Assembly (NCBI GenBank): GCA_016110215.1
Contig: JADWQD010000014.1
Location: forward strand, 372,001-436,000
From: Capronia americana
Lineage: Eukaryota; Ascomycota; Eurotiomycetes; Chaetothyriales; Herpotrichiellaceae
Reading direction: 5' to 3'
Length of the DNA stretch: 64,000 nucleotides
Position numbers and translations under genes: made by a program. The notes below the pieces were generated by a model. That model made no database searches. It saw only the letters and a list, made by a program, of their open reading frames with translations, and was not told the origin of the DNA. Of this stretch, positions 11,439-22,106 are shown one piece after another. Each line of letters begins with the position of its first letter. The first letter of the stretch is position 1.

Positions 11439-12401
11439 ATGGAGCCATCGAAGAAGCCAAGTCGGATTAGATACTCCGGCTGGTTCTCGAAGCGAAGATC
11501 CTGCGAGCCACGTCCAGTGCGGCAAGCTCATCCAGGACAAGATGTTGCAGTCGCCGAGCGGACGTTTGGCAAGGCGTATGTGAACTGTGCCCTCCGCGGC
11601 AACAGCTCGAAATGGGGCAAATTGCGGGACAAAGATGCAGCAGTGCTGCAGTTGTTGATCGATCCGCGTCAGGATGAGGGATTCAAACTGAGGGAGCTGG
11701 TGTTGGAACTTTCCTTCGCCGAGAAGTTGCCCGAAGCCGCGACACTCGCCCCCACAACGGCCCGCACAACGCCATCCACAACTCCAGGAGCAACGATAGG
11801 TGCAATATCAACGGCGGCCGCTGCCGCGCCCACAGAACCGTCGCTCATCATCCTGGAGCCGCCTTCGCCAAAATACCTGAAAGGGAAGACTGCCACGCAG
11901 CATAACTCACGGGAAGTGCTATTTCAACCCGAGTTTGGCGCCGGCGGCATCAGTTTTGGTGGAGTGGGCACGAAGTTCACCAAGGACAAAGATGTCGAAC
12001 GCTCGTGGCGGTTCCAGAGCCATTGGGCAAATAACGACATAGGCCTCTACACGAACGCCCAGTGGACGTGGAAGGCCGTGGCCGAGAACCCGGACATCGA
12101 GGACGTTGGTGCGCTCTTCGCGGGCGTCATCATCCAGCACCCTGGCCAACCGTTCTACTTGACCTGTAAGGTCAGCGGCAAGTTGGTGCGCCTAGGGAAG
12201 CAATTTCGTTATGGAAACAAGGACGAACTACCGCACCACACGCTCGTTCATCCGAAGCCATCCCAGCAAAACCTGGAGGTGGAAGCGGGACGGCTGGAGA
12301 AGGACATTGTGGATTTGATTACACAGGCGGCTGCGAGAGTTCTTATCTCTGAAGGTGACGAGCAAAACAATCCGGCACCGAGTGCTCCGCCTCAAATATG
12401 A
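11439..12401 (+). CDS. Hypothetical protein, 320 aa
   Basis: The single open frame starts MEPSKKPSR and ends PSAPPQI. I do not recognise the family. Residues about 1-95 are basic to mixed (RKRR-like clusters, GKAYVNCALRGNSSKWGKLRDKD). Residues about 100-140 are a T, P and A-rich linker. Residues about 155-290 look folded, with VLFQPEFGAGGISFGG, RSWRFQSHW, WTWKAV, and GKLVRLGKQFRYG. There is no signal peptide or membrane segment. The coding-like composition of the second half, with many Trp, Tyr and Gly residues, favours a real gene. The start is the first good ATG (context ACCATGG). An upstream exon cannot be excluded. Confidence 0.6.
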   Translation: MEPSKKPSRIRYSGWFSKRRSCEPRPVRQAHPGQDVAVAERTFGKAYVNCALRGNSSKWGKLRDKDAAVLQLLIDPRQDEGFKLRELVLELSFAEKLPEAATLAPTTARTTPSTTPGATIGAISTAAAAAPTEPSLIILEPPSPKYLKGKTATQHNSREVLFQPEFGAGGISFGGVGTKFTKDKDVERSWRFQSHWANNDIGLYTNAQWTWKAVAENPDIEDVGALFAGVIIQHPGQPFYLTCKVSGKLVRLGKQFRYGNKDELPHHTLVHPKPSQQNLEVEAGRLEKDIVDLITQAAARVLISEGDEQNNPAPSAPPQI

Positions 12402-12922
12402 AGCAGAACCCACATCTTTGAATATGGCGCAGGAGTCTTGCGTGGGCATGCATCCCAGCTCAAGCCTGCTGTTAGATGCGGCGCCTTGTCTGCTCCTGCC
12501 GCAAACCGTATGCTCGCGTGTGTGCTCTGTTCGGAATCTCTGCCAGCAGACGGGGTGATGCACGCTGATTGTTCATATGAGTATCGCATGATCTTGAATG
12601 TTCATCTATTGGGGTATCTATCTGATGAAGCTGATGAAGCTTCTTCGAGTCTGTCTGTTGAAGGACGACGACTTTTGATGACCACATCCGATGGGGCCCT
12701 TTATCTCAGCCTAGTGATAGGCTTCAAAATCCATATCTCATTTCAATCGTTGAGTTTGGCAAAACCTTCCGTCGAGGCCATATTGCATGACAGACGCTAA
12801 ACCCCGCAATTTCTATGCGTTGAGCATTAGAAAGGAGCTTTTCTTCCAATTGAACCGTACAACGCCGATCCGTATGCATACAGACGAAAGCCAGGACAAA
12901 ATCCCGTGGCGCGGTTGACTGT
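12402..12922. other. Convergent 3' region
   Basis: This lies between the ends of the 320-aa gene and the SAHH gene, transcribed towards each other. No gene is seen. It includes a short duplicated GATGAAGCT (about 12623-12642). Confidence 0.45.
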
Positions 12923-14281
12923 CTAGTAGCGGTAGATATCGGACTTGAAGGGACCCTCAACTGCCAAGCCGAGATACTCAGCCTGCACAGGAGTCAACTT
13001 GGTCAACTTGGCGTTGACATGGTCCAAGTGCAGCAGGGCGACCTGTTCATCCAAGATCTTGGGCAGGACATAGACACCGATGTCCTTCTTGCCGGTCTTT
13101 CCGAACTCGATATATTTCTTCCCGAAGGCCTCATCCTCGGCCTTGAACAGCATGATCTGTGCAAGCACTTGGTTGGAGAAGGAGCAGGACATGACGAAGG
13201 AAGAGTGGCCGGTGGCACACCCCAGGTTAACCAGCCGGCCTTCAGCCAGGAGAATGATATTGCGACCACTGGGCATTGTGTAGCGGTCGACCTGAGGCTT
13301 GATGTTCTGAACGCTCTTGGCGCTCTTCTTGAGCCAGGCGACGTCAATCTCGATGTCGAAGTGGCCAATGTTGCAGACAATCGCGTCGTTGCGCATCTGC
13401 TCGAAGTGCTTTCCGACAATGATGTCGCGGCAGCCGGTGGTGGTGACGAAGATCTGACCTTGGGAAGCAGCATCATCCATGGTCACGACTTGATAGCCTG
13501 AGACTGCAGCCTGCAGGGCGTTGATGGGGTCGACCTCGGTGACCAGGACACGGGCACCCATGCTGTGAAGTGCTTGGGCGCAACCCTTGCCGACATCACC
13601 AAAGCCTGCCACGACGGCAATCTTTCCCGCAATCATAACATCGGTGGCCCGCTTGATGCCGTCCACCAGGGACTCTCTGCAGCCGTAGAGGTTGTCGAAT
13701 TTCGACTTTGTGACGCTGTCGTTGACATTGACTGCGGGGATGAGGAGGGATTTGCCTTTCAGCATGCGGTAGAGGTGGTGGACTCCAGTAGTGGTTTCTT
13801 CCGACACACCATAGCAGTCTTTGAGCATCTCCGGGTATTTGTTGTGGACAAGAGCGGTCAAGTCACCGCCATCATCGAGGATGAGGTTGAGTGACTTTCC
13901 TGACGGGAAGGCTTTCAGCTGTTGTTCCAGACACCACTCGTACTCTTCTTCGGTCTCGCCCTTCCATGCAAAGACCGGTGTACCTCCAGCGGCAATGGCT
14001 GCGGCGGCATGGTCTTGTGTGGAGAAAATATTGCAGGACGACCAGGTGACTTCAGCACCGAGGGCTTTGAGGGTCTCGATGAGGACGGCTGTTTGAATGG
14101 TCATGTGAAGGCAACCAGCGATCCTGGCACCGGCCAGAGGCTGATCTGCGGCATATTTTGTCCGGATGGCCATCAGACCTGGCATCTCAATCTCGGCGAG
14201 GTCGATCTCGCGTCGGCCAAAGGCCGCCAACGAAATGTCGGCGACCTTGAACTTCTGGGCGGGGGCACCACTGGTAGCCAT
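12923..14281 (-). CDS. S-adenosylhomocysteine hydrolase
   Basis: This 452-residue, intronless coding region matches adenosylhomocysteinase over its full length. The substrate region has LAGARIAGCLHMTIQTAVLIETL (48-70) and SSCNIFSTQDHAAAA. NLYGCRESLVDGIKRATD (198-213) precedes the NAD-binding loop GFGDVGKG (226-233). The protein ends in the family's conserved C-terminus, FKSDIYRY. The enzyme splits S-adenosylhomocysteine into adenosine and homocysteine, which relieves inhibition of all SAM-dependent methyltransferases. It is cytosolic and forms a tetramer. Upstream, GTAAGT (reverse of 14395-14400) and an acceptor CAG (reverse of 14292-14294) would make a 5' leader intron of about 109 nt ending 10 nt before the ATG. 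Confidence 0.97.
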   Translation of the reverse strand: MATSGAPAQKFKVADISLAAFGRREIDLAEIEMPGLMAIRTKYAADQPLAGARIAGCLHMTIQTAVLIETLKALGAEVTWSSCNIFSTQDHAAAAIAAGGTPVFAWKGETEEEYEWCLEQQLKAFPSGKSLNLILDDGGDLTALVHNKYPEMLKDCYGVSEETTTGVHHLYRMLKGKSLLIPAVNVNDSVTKSKFDNLYGCRESLVDGIKRATDVMIAGKIAVVAGFGDVGKGCAQALHSMGARVLVTEVDPINALQAAVSGYQVVTMDDAASQGQIFVTTTGCRDIIVGKHFEQMRNDAIVCNIGHFDIEIDVAWLKKSAKSVQNIKPQVDRYTMPSGRNIILLAEGRLVNLGCATGHSSFVMSCSFSNQVLAQIMLFKAEDEAFGKKYIEFGKTGKKDIGVYVLPKILDEQVALLHLDHVNAKLTKLTPVQAEYLGLAVEGPFKSDIYRY

Positions 14282-15362
14282 ATTGAAGAGACTGAACGAG
14301 GAGGAGAATGGGTAATTGAGGATATGGAGTTATTTGGTGTCGGAGAGGTGAGCAGAACTTGAGGACAATGAGAATGTCGGTGATATTTTTTTGAACTTAC
14401 GGGACGGAAAAGACCCCTCCGGGCAGCCCATTTTCATCCCACTTTCCCCGGGCGACGCCTGCCAATCATTCTTCAACACCACGGCCTTGATTTGGCAGAA
14501 ATCTCGGTTGCAGCAATCAGATCTCTTGCTATGACTTGATCACGGAATCATTGCATGCTCATGTGCTCTACCACAGGTATATATAACGGTTGGGTTGCCG
14601 AGTGTGCATGGCCGACACGGTTCATCTTCTCTTATCGTTTCACCACAACGCGGCTGGATGAAGGATCGGCCTCAATCTGCCACGTCGCAGCTATCGGTGC
14701 TGTCCACGAATTAATTTCCCATATGCCAGATGCGTGATATTTTGCCTCGATTAGGAAAGGAAATGGCGGATCGTACTGTCCTCTTTGTTGGTGCAGCTGA
14801 TGTACCTGCAGCTCGCATATCGTTCCGCGCTTCCTCTTGTGCGACTCTATCAGTCCTTCAGGCACCCGTTTGCAGTCCCCGAGAGAGTGCCCAAGATCGA
14901 TAGCTCCTCTGGTAGGGCATCGAGAGACACTATCCACGTGGAGAACCACGGCCTTATCACTTATCACTAACGGAGCCTTATGGAGGGTGCTGGTCAAACG
15001 GGAGGTGCAGATGGAGGCTAATAAATACGTGACAAAGTCCACAAAATCATCTGACCGCCACATACTCTGAGCCGGGTTCAGACGGCTTGCGGCTCTACGT
15101 TTGTCTTTTGTACTCCTGGATTTTTTGTTATGTTGGTGGCTCTTTCCTCTGCCATCAGGTAAGCTACAATTGCGTGATCGCTTGCGTATTGCACACAATA
15201 CCGCCTCCGGGCAAAAGTCAACATTCTCTGAGAACCACCCCATCAGTCACTCCTAGAAATTCGGTTTCGCTCTATCACTGCCCAGCAGGTGTAAAAGAAT
15301 ATTGTTGCTATCAGGTACGAAAGGTTGCGATTTCTCAGACAGGGAGCACCATTCAGTCCGAA
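14282..15362. other. Divergent promoter of SAHH and UPF0643 genes
   Basis: No gene is supported. The open frame before 15363 on the plus strand is continuous with the UPF0643 gene but starts without family support. The probable 5' leader intron of SAHH (14292-14400) lies here. Confidence 0.45.
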
Positions 15363-16129
15363 ATGGCAACGGCGCAAGCGGCAGCGGCAGCGGCACAGAA
15401 GACGAAGGAGAACACCAGTCCGACGGCAATCGATGCGCGGAAACAGGCCAAAGACGACGAAAATCCTGCAGCAGTGCTAATCCAGAAGGAAACAACCCAT
15501 CCCTTTGGTGAAGGAACCCAGGAACCGACGCGTTGGCTGACAGTCTCACCGTACCTCGAGCATGAGCATCTCCTGGACCTGAACAGAGTCGACACACCGA
15601 ACCGACTTCTTGCTCTTGCCTCGACAGAGCTAGAACCGGCAACACCTCAATATGCCACGGTCAAATACGAAGATGCACTCGACTGGGAGAGTTTGATGTT
15701 CACGTTGAAATCACTTGCAGCCAAAGAAGGATACCGGTGGACGCGGCAAGAGTTTTATGTGGTCGAGTTCAGGTCTAAGCTCAAGAAGGACATTGATGTT
15801 GAACTTCTATTCAAGCTTGACAAAGAGTCTCATATTGAAGCCACGGCGAGTGGAGGCCTGCTGAAGTACTGGTACGGTGTCCCTGACGAGAACAGGAGGA
15901 ACCTCGCAACATGTGGGTCAAAGCAAATAAACTCCTACTGATATTTGAGCTGAAAATTTCCGCAGGTTTTTGGCGCAGCAAGGAGGACGCAGTCAATGGA
16001 GGCCGAGGACCGTGGCACAAACAAGCTCGAGCTGCTATTCCTAACATGTATGAGCACATCGACGTCAAAGGATTGCACCTGATCATCGAGGACGATGTGA
16101 AGAGCTGGTCCTTCGGGCCACACGCTTAA
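15363..16129 (+). CDS. UPF0643 family protein
   Basis: Two exons, 15363-15912 and 15966-16129, give 237 residues. The intron is GT-AG with the join in codon 184 (NLAT-C-FWRSKEDA). After an Ala/Lys-rich start (MATAQAAAAAAQ) come RWLTVSPYLEHEHLLDLNRV, YATVKYEDALDWESL, FYVVEFRSKL and ASGGLLKYWYGVPD. The end is HIDVKGLHLIIEDD. This order matches the fungal UPF0643 family, whose function is not established. There is no signal peptide or membrane helix. The ATG at 15363 is preferred over the longer open frame because the upstream part is cysteine-rich and unlike the family. The next gene downstream (OSCP) is in the same direction, 483 bp away. Confidence 0.8.
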
Positions 16130-16612
16130 TTTCGGTACACAGCTAGTTCGTCTTTCCGGAAGGCGGAAACAGTGCAAAGGCTTTGAAGTGCTGGGAACTC
16201 GGAGTTTGGCGAGCCAAGGGCAGGAGAATCTAAATTGTTGGAAGCGCGGCGTTGTGAGCAGGGATAGTCGCCAGTGGCTGAACGTTGTGACAGGTGTTCC
16301 TGGGACAGAGACGTATCTAAGAAATTATTCATCCTTGGCAACCTCGTTCGTCTTGTGAATCAGTGCGGTACATGACGATTTCAAGGCCAAGAGGTGAATT
16401 TGAGGCGAGGGTAAAGAAGTGGTGTGCGGAAGCTCTCTATTTCCTTGCGCTCGTGGCCCAATCGGAACTAGTGCGTCTTCGATTTGAAGCTCCCAAACCT
16501 CATCGTCAATTGAAGCTCCAAAGTCGTAAAGGACGAAGCCGACACTCCACTCCTAGCCGGATTCTTGTCCTTTAGAGATTGCATCTCCCATCATCTCCTA
16601 ACACGTCGCAAG
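16130..16612. other. Intergenic before OSCP gene
   Basis: No gene is seen. It holds the UPF0643 3' end and the OSCP promoter. Confidence 0.45.
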
Positions 16613-17501
16613 ATGATGTCCGCCAGGCTGATGCGGCCGGCCTTCGCGGCTGCCCGCCGAACAGCCCCTAGAACAGCTATCCGGACATACGCTGCACCCG
16701 CTGCCGCAGACACGAAACCCCCCGTCGCGTTGTTTGGTCTTGATGGAACATATGCGAATGCTTTGGTATGCGAGTCAAGTTCCTTTTGCGAGAAGAGGCG
16801 GGGATGAAGTTTATCTCATACTCAAGTGATCGAGCATTGGGTACAATTTCAACTGGGAGGCTCTGAGACTGACGGCTATTCGATTTATAGTATACGGCCG
16901 CGGCCAAACAAGGCTCTTTAGACCCTACCGCCAAAGCGATCTCCAGCCTACTTCAAATCCTCAAGAGCGACACGAAACTGCCTCAGATCCTTCTGGCCCC
17001 GATGCTGTCAGACTCGGACAAATCACAGATTATCGCTGAGCTGGAGAAGCACACTGGAGGTGTTGACAAGAGCGGAACGGTCAAGAACCTCCTGCAGGCA
17101 CTGGGAGAGCATAACCGACTGGGCTTGCTCGAAGGAGTCTGTGAGAAGTTTGGTACACTCATAAGTGCCGCAAAAGGAGAATTGGAGTTGGTTGTCACGA
17201 GTGCTCAGGTACGTCTATGCAAAATTGAATGCTAAATATCGGGCTTCGCTCTGGCTGGCACTTCTAGCATATATGTGCTGACTCTATTGCGCCCCAGAAA
17301 CTCGACGAGAAAACCCTTCGCCGCCTCGAGACCGCCCTCAGCAAATCCGAGTACAGCCAGGGCAAGAAGCTCAAAGTTGTCACCAAAGTCAACCCTGATA
17401 TCCTGGGTGGCCTGATTGTGGAGATCGGCGAGCGAACCATTGACCTCAGCGTGTCGAGCAAGATCTCTCGAATGAACAAGATGCTCACGGAGACCGTGTA
17501 A
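16613..17501 (+). CDS. atp5: Mitochondrial ATP synthase subunit 5 (OSCP)
   Basis: Exons 16613-16765, 16891-17208 and 17298-17501 join in phase to give 224 residues, the normal OSCP length. Residues 1-40 form an Arg-rich mitochondrial presequence (RLMRPAFAAARRTAPRTAIRTYA). The mature N-terminal domain begins VALFGLDGTYANALYTAA, and the C-terminal part has the family signature KVNPDILGGLIVEIGERTIDLS, followed by KISRMNKM. OSCP sits on top of the F1 head of complex V and links it to the peripheral stalk, so that ATP synthesis stays coupled to proton flow. Two ATGs lie in tandem (16613 and 16616); the first is used here. Confidence 0.96.
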
Positions 17502-18180
17502 GAATATCCTTCGATTTGCATTACGGTCAGGCCGAGCTCTGGTGGTTAGTTGGCTTTGGTCAGAAGACGCGGGCTTGGTGAGTAGAAGGAGCAGAGAACG
17601 GGGTCATCCTGTATATATCATCCAGGCAGCGAGTCGAATATCACTCAGCTTTGCGCTTGGGTCGTCTTGACCGCTTACCGTGTGTTCATCTCGAACTCCA
17701 GCTGCCGGGAACGTCCATCTCAAATTCTCCGGAGTGCAGACCATGAGTAAAGGAAGCCTCGTTTTGTTATTCGGAGATAAAGGACACAAATCCGCCGTAT
17801 TTCTGACGCTAACCATTTGTCGTATTTACCCATGCATGAACTTCTCTCACTCGGTCTGAATCCATCCAGCCAGAAAGCCGACTTTCTTGTGCGCACACAG
17901 ACCACTCTCTCTCAGGATTGCCTCTTCGTCGGACCAAGTCGAAGAGATCATGGATGACAAACTCAATCGGACGAAAAAGAGGGAGAGGAACACACAGAAG
18001 GCCCACTCTCGGCTCGGAATATCGTGATCGAACCGACTCGTTATATCCGGACAGGCAACGCAGCCTCGACATATGTAAAGGTGAGAGGTACGCACGAGCT
18101 GTAGCTTTAGAAGGACGTCGCACGGATTCCGAATACTCATACTCCTAGTCGTGTACGGAGGACTCAATTGGTGAACCATA
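17502..18180. other. Intergenic between OSCP and NmrA-like gene
   Basis: Open frames on both strands overlap one another and have no recognisable features. No gene is called. Confidence 0.4.
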
Positions 18181-19385
18181 ATGGCTGCTTCGAACCGAAT
18201 CGTCAAAGTCGCCCTTGTCGGGGTGAGTGCAAGATGAAGAAGCATACGTTGGTACGTACTGTCGCTGACAAAGGGACTTTTCAAGGCCGGCGGACATGTG
18301 GGCAGCCACATCGCCGAAGCACTACTCCAGACGGGCAAACATCAAGTCACGGCCATTACTCGGGCGGAAAGCACCAGCACAAGCAAAAGCTCTCTCCCCG
18401 ACGGCATAACCGTCGCCAAGGTAGACTACGCCGACCATTCGTCACTCGTCGCCGCGCTGCAGGGCCACGACGCGCTCGTCATCACCATCTCCGTGACCGC
18501 GCAGGCGGAGCAAGAGAAGCTGATCCGCGCGGCCGCCGACGCCGACGTGCCCTGGATCCTGCCGAACGAATGGGGCTTCGACTCGGCCCCCGACTCGGCC
18601 ATGGTCGCCGACCTGGGCATGGCGGAGCGGGTCGCGGCGCCTAGGAACCTCATCTCCGCGCTGGGCAAGAGCTCGTGGATCGCCGTGTCGACGGGCTTCT
18701 GGTACGAATGGAGCCTGTCCTTCGTCGACGCGTTTGGGTTCGACTTCCCGAATAAGAGGGTGACTCTGTTCGACGACGGCGCCGCGCGCGTGACGGTCTG
18801 CTCGTGGCCGCAGGTTGGCCGTGCTGTCGCGGCGCTGCTGAGCTTGAAAATCAACCCCGAGCCTGATAACAACGATGATGACCACCAGGAGCCGGAACCT
18901 TGTCTCTCCCGATTCAAGAACAGCTTCGTCTATCCCTCGTCCTTCTGCGTCCGTCAAAACGACATGCTGGCCTCCGTGCTGCGCGTCACGCGCACGACGG
19001 CCGACGAGTGGACTATCACCCGGGAGCCGACACGCGAGCGATACGACGCGGCCATGCAGGCGTTGAGGACGGGCAACCCGGCCGCGTTCGTCAAGGCCAT
19101 GTACACGAGGGCGTTCTTCCCAGATGAGCCGGCGAACGTGGAGCGTTGGAGGGGCGGCAACCACAATGCTGTCCTGGGGTTGAGTGGCGAGGAGGACAAG
19201 ATGGATGAATACACCAAGGTAAGTCAGTCGAGTCGAACCTCGAGTTGAGGTTCTTCTTCTCGTAACATTACATTATTGGCTTCCATGCGTGTGAAGTGGA
19301 CAATTCACTAAAGGATATCTCACAGGTCGGCATCGATAGGGTCTCGGAGATGACTGCCTGGTTGAAGAGCGTGCATGGTGGATAG
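18181..19385 (+). CDS. NmrA-like / isoflavone-reductase-type NAD(P)-binding protein
   Basis: Exons 18181-18222, 18286-19218 and 19326-19385 give 344 residues. The first intron falls exactly inside the dinucleotide-binding loop, splitting VALVG from AGGHVGS (GxGGxxG, residues about 12-21). Then come ITRAES, the acidic KVDYADHSSLVAAL, and DVPWILPNEWGFD, typical of the NmrA/isoflavone reductase branch of atypical short-chain dehydrogenases. Members are either NADPH-dependent reductases of aromatic compounds or redox sensors like NmrA that bind transcription factors. The active-site lysine of true isoflavone reductases is not evident, so the role is open. The next gene is an MFS exporter on the opposite strand, but a link is only a guess. 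Confidence 0.85.
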
Positions 19386-19398
19386 CTTCTAACCTGGC

Positions 19399-19550
19399 TT
19401 CCTTGTATCGTACTCGCAAGGGCGGAGGACATAGATGACCTAGTTTTCTTGTATCGTATCATACCGACAAAGACCGAGGACATGGCTAGGTACCTACCGT
19501 AACATTCAAGTGCCTTTCTTGTATCGTACTGACTGCCAAGGAACGAGGAC
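19399..19550. repeat. Three-copy imperfect direct repeat
   Basis: The core CTTGTATCGTA occurs at 19402-19412, 19448-19458 and 19518-19528. Each copy is followed 12 to 17 nt later by GAGGAC (19425, 19476 and 19545). The array starts about 15 bp after the NmrA-like stop codon and would lie in that gene's 3' UTR. Confidence 0.8.
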
Positions 19551-19626
19551 GGAAGGACGTACGACAGAGTTGACTGAACCACAATTGGACATATTCTGTT
19601 TGCACCCGTGGGTCGTCCTTCCGTGA

Positions 19627-19645
19627 ACGCACGCACGCACGCACG
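19627..19645. repeat. ACGC microsatellite
   Basis: Four ACGC units plus ACG in a row. Confidence 0.9.
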
Positions 19646-19787
19646 TACACGCTCATATAGGTCTAGCACTACGATAAGCAGTCTATCTGTCAGACTTTAC
19701 CGCGTACAGCACATGCATATATACAGACATAGCCAGTTCGAACCCCCAGGCTGAACTGCCTGGTCTCTCAACCTCAATTATGCTACA

Positions 19788-19808
19788 TACAGCGTACAGC
19801 GTACAGCG
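19788..19808. repeat. TACAGCG tandem repeat, three units
   Basis: Three perfect 7-bp units are directly joined. Confidence 0.9.
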
Positions 19809-20024
19809 CACGAGGTACTCCATCCGTGCACCCAGTTGACCAGTCCCAGAGTCCTCGTTATCACTGACTGACGTTGCCAGCGGATCTGTGCTTTTTATCC
19901 GTTATCATTTTCAGAAGCAAGGTCCGCCAATCAATTAAGATATAGCTGCCATGCGAATACGACTCGTCTGCGGGCCTGACGTTTGCATAATGTGGCAACA
20001 CACTGACTATAGGATACTCTATAC

Positions 20025-20072
20025 CTCTATTTCGATTCCGATTTTGATCTCTATTTCGATCTCGATCTCGAT
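20025..20072. repeat. 24-bp tandem repeat, two units
   Basis: CTCTATTTCGAT opens each unit (20025 and 20049). The second unit is more regular (TCTCGATCTCGAT). It lies just downstream of the MFS gene's stop codon (20084), in its probable 3' UTR. Confidence 0.75.
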
Positions 20073-20083
20073 TTGCCTCTTCC

Positions 20084-22106
20084 CTAGACTTCCCCCTCCT
20101 CTTCCTCTTCCTCTCCAGGCTTCTTACTTTTCACACTCCGCCACTCGATCCCGAAAGCCCCAAACACCGTCGCGCAAGCCAGCGCAACGCAGATATACCA
20201 CATGGAAGTCAAAGCGTTGTTGTATGCATGCTTCACCACCGCCAGATCGGCTTGTGATACCGCGGTTTTCAACTCGGTCGCCCCGACGTGCAACACTAGG
20301 TTCGGATCGAGGGTCGGTAAATCCCGCCTGAGCGACGAGGCAAGCCTGTTCAAGTACACGTTCTGGCCGACGGCGAGAAAGACAGCCCCAGAAAGTGTCT
20401 GCAGGAATGTGATGATAGCGGTCCCGATCGCAACGTCACCCTCGGCAAGGACCGTCGAAGCACACACAAAGGGCAGATTCATCGCGAAGCCGACCCCGAA
20501 CCCGTAGATGAGCTGGAACCCCACCTGGGTCGCCGTGCTGGTGTTGACGGTCCACGTCGTCATCAGTCCCGCACCGAGTGATTGGAGGGCGGTCGAGATG
20601 TAGAAGAAGGGAGCGTAGTAGCCTAGCCAGGCCGTGCCGGTTCCAGAAGCGAGCGACGTGACGATCACGCCCAAGCAGAGCGGGATGATCAAGACACCGG
20701 AGCGGACGGCGGAAGTGGACTGGATGGCCTGGAACCAGATGGGGACACTGTAGATGAATATGAAGAACGGGCCCGCGAGCGTGACGGTGAAGAAGCTCGC
20801 AGCCGCCATCGTTCTCTGCTTCATAATATGTGGTGGCAGTGTCGCATTTTGTCCCGGTTGACGAAATTGAATGAAGATGAAGAGGGCGCCGAGGACGAAG
20901 GAGAGGGTCAAGAGCAGGGGGATGCGGAAGTTCGACCATGAATAAGTCGTTCCGCCCCATTGTAGGGCGAGCAGCAGACAAATGATGGCGGGAATGAGGA
21001 TCGAGGTGCCAAGAATGTCCAGGTAGGCGACCTTCTGTTTCCATGTCAGAGTCGAGCTACTTGAGGCCTTGCCGGTATGCTTTGATCGAAGAGCAAAAAG
21101 GATAACAAAGACCGAGACACCGCCAAGAGGGAGGTTGATGTAGAAGCACCAGCTGGAGGCAGCAATTAGTTTTTGATGCTTGGTTACAGTCGAGCAAACA
21201 GCAAGCCGTACCGCCAGGACAAGTTATCAGTCAACACTCCTCCGATCAAAGGCCCAATGACAGAAGCGATGCCGTACATGGAGTTCAGAACAGCATTATC
21301 TTCCCACTGCTTAGCAAGCAGGACACGCGATGGAGCTTCAGGCACGGGACAGAGAACAAACTCACAGACAGCCCTCTTCTCCAGGCTCACCAATCCCGCC
21401 ATAATGATCAATGCGCCTGAAAACACGCCTGCCGACCCGATTCCGGCAATGGTGCGTCCCAGAATCAAGGCAACGGAGCTGGGCGCGGCGCCACACACGG
21501 CCGAGCCGACCTCGAAGAGGAAGATGGCGAAGATGAAGACATACTTTGGTGACGCAAACGTGTAGGCCTTTCCGAAGACGAGCTGGAACGAGCAGGTGGT
21601 GAAGAGGTAGGAAGAACCATACCAGGAAACGTCGTCGAGTGAGTGGAATGTGTCTGTGATGGCGGGGATGGCCGTCGAGATGATGAGGTTGTCCTAGAGG
21701 CAGCGGGTGTTAGTGGGAAAGACACGGAATATCTTGACAGGGGGTTCCTATTCAACAACGCAAATCATACCAGGGCGACCAAGAAAATGGCCAGACACAG
21801 CGCAACGACTATCAACGCGAACTGGAGGTTCGAGGTTGAAGTGGACGAGTCAATCTGTTCTTGAGCAGCCGTCGTGCTCTGTTGTTTCTCCTTGCTCGCG
21901 GTGATTGCAGATGTCGACGTCGCTGTCTCTGGTGTTGGTGTGCTCTTTTCTGTAGATTCAGTAGGCTGGTCGTGGACCACACTGACGATTCTTGTTGATG
22001 GAGGAGAAGATTCCGCATACTCGTCTTGGACCGCATCATCGCTCCCTCTTGACCGCAGAGAAGATCCTGCAAACTCGCCTTGAGAAGTCTCAATCATGTC
22101 GGGCAT
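20084..22106 (-). CDS. MFS drug/metabolite exporter, DHA2 (14-helix) type
   Basis: Four exons on the minus strand, 21771-22106, 21366-21693, 21212-21299 and 20084-21152, give 606 residues. The first about 85 residues are a hydrophilic Ser/Thr-rich tail. Membrane helices begin at NLQFALIVVALCLAIFLVAL. DNLIISTAIPAIT corresponds to the family's conserved D and P residues in helix 1. LGRTIAGIGSAG, NSMYGIASVIGPLIGGVL (motif C type) and SWRWCFYINLPLGG are hallmarks of the DHA2 group of fungal multidrug and toxin pumps. The tail is acidic (E-run). It probably exports a small lipophilic compound by proton antiport at the plasma membrane. No biosynthetic core enzyme (PKS, NRPS or terpene synthase) is nearby, so the cargo cannot be inferred. 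Confidence 0.93.

Noticed and set aside
19734..19750. TTCGAACCC resembling a tRNA T-loop
   Set aside because: Flanking bases do not form the T stem and no acceptor or anticodon stem fits.
20436..21044. 202-codon minus frame inside the MFS gene
   Set aside because: Shadow of the transporter exon, which is open and conserved in another frame.
18181..22106. NmrA-like gene plus MFS exporter as a secondary-metabolite cluster
   Set aside because: No backbone synthase, tailoring oxidase or pathway regulator lies nearby.
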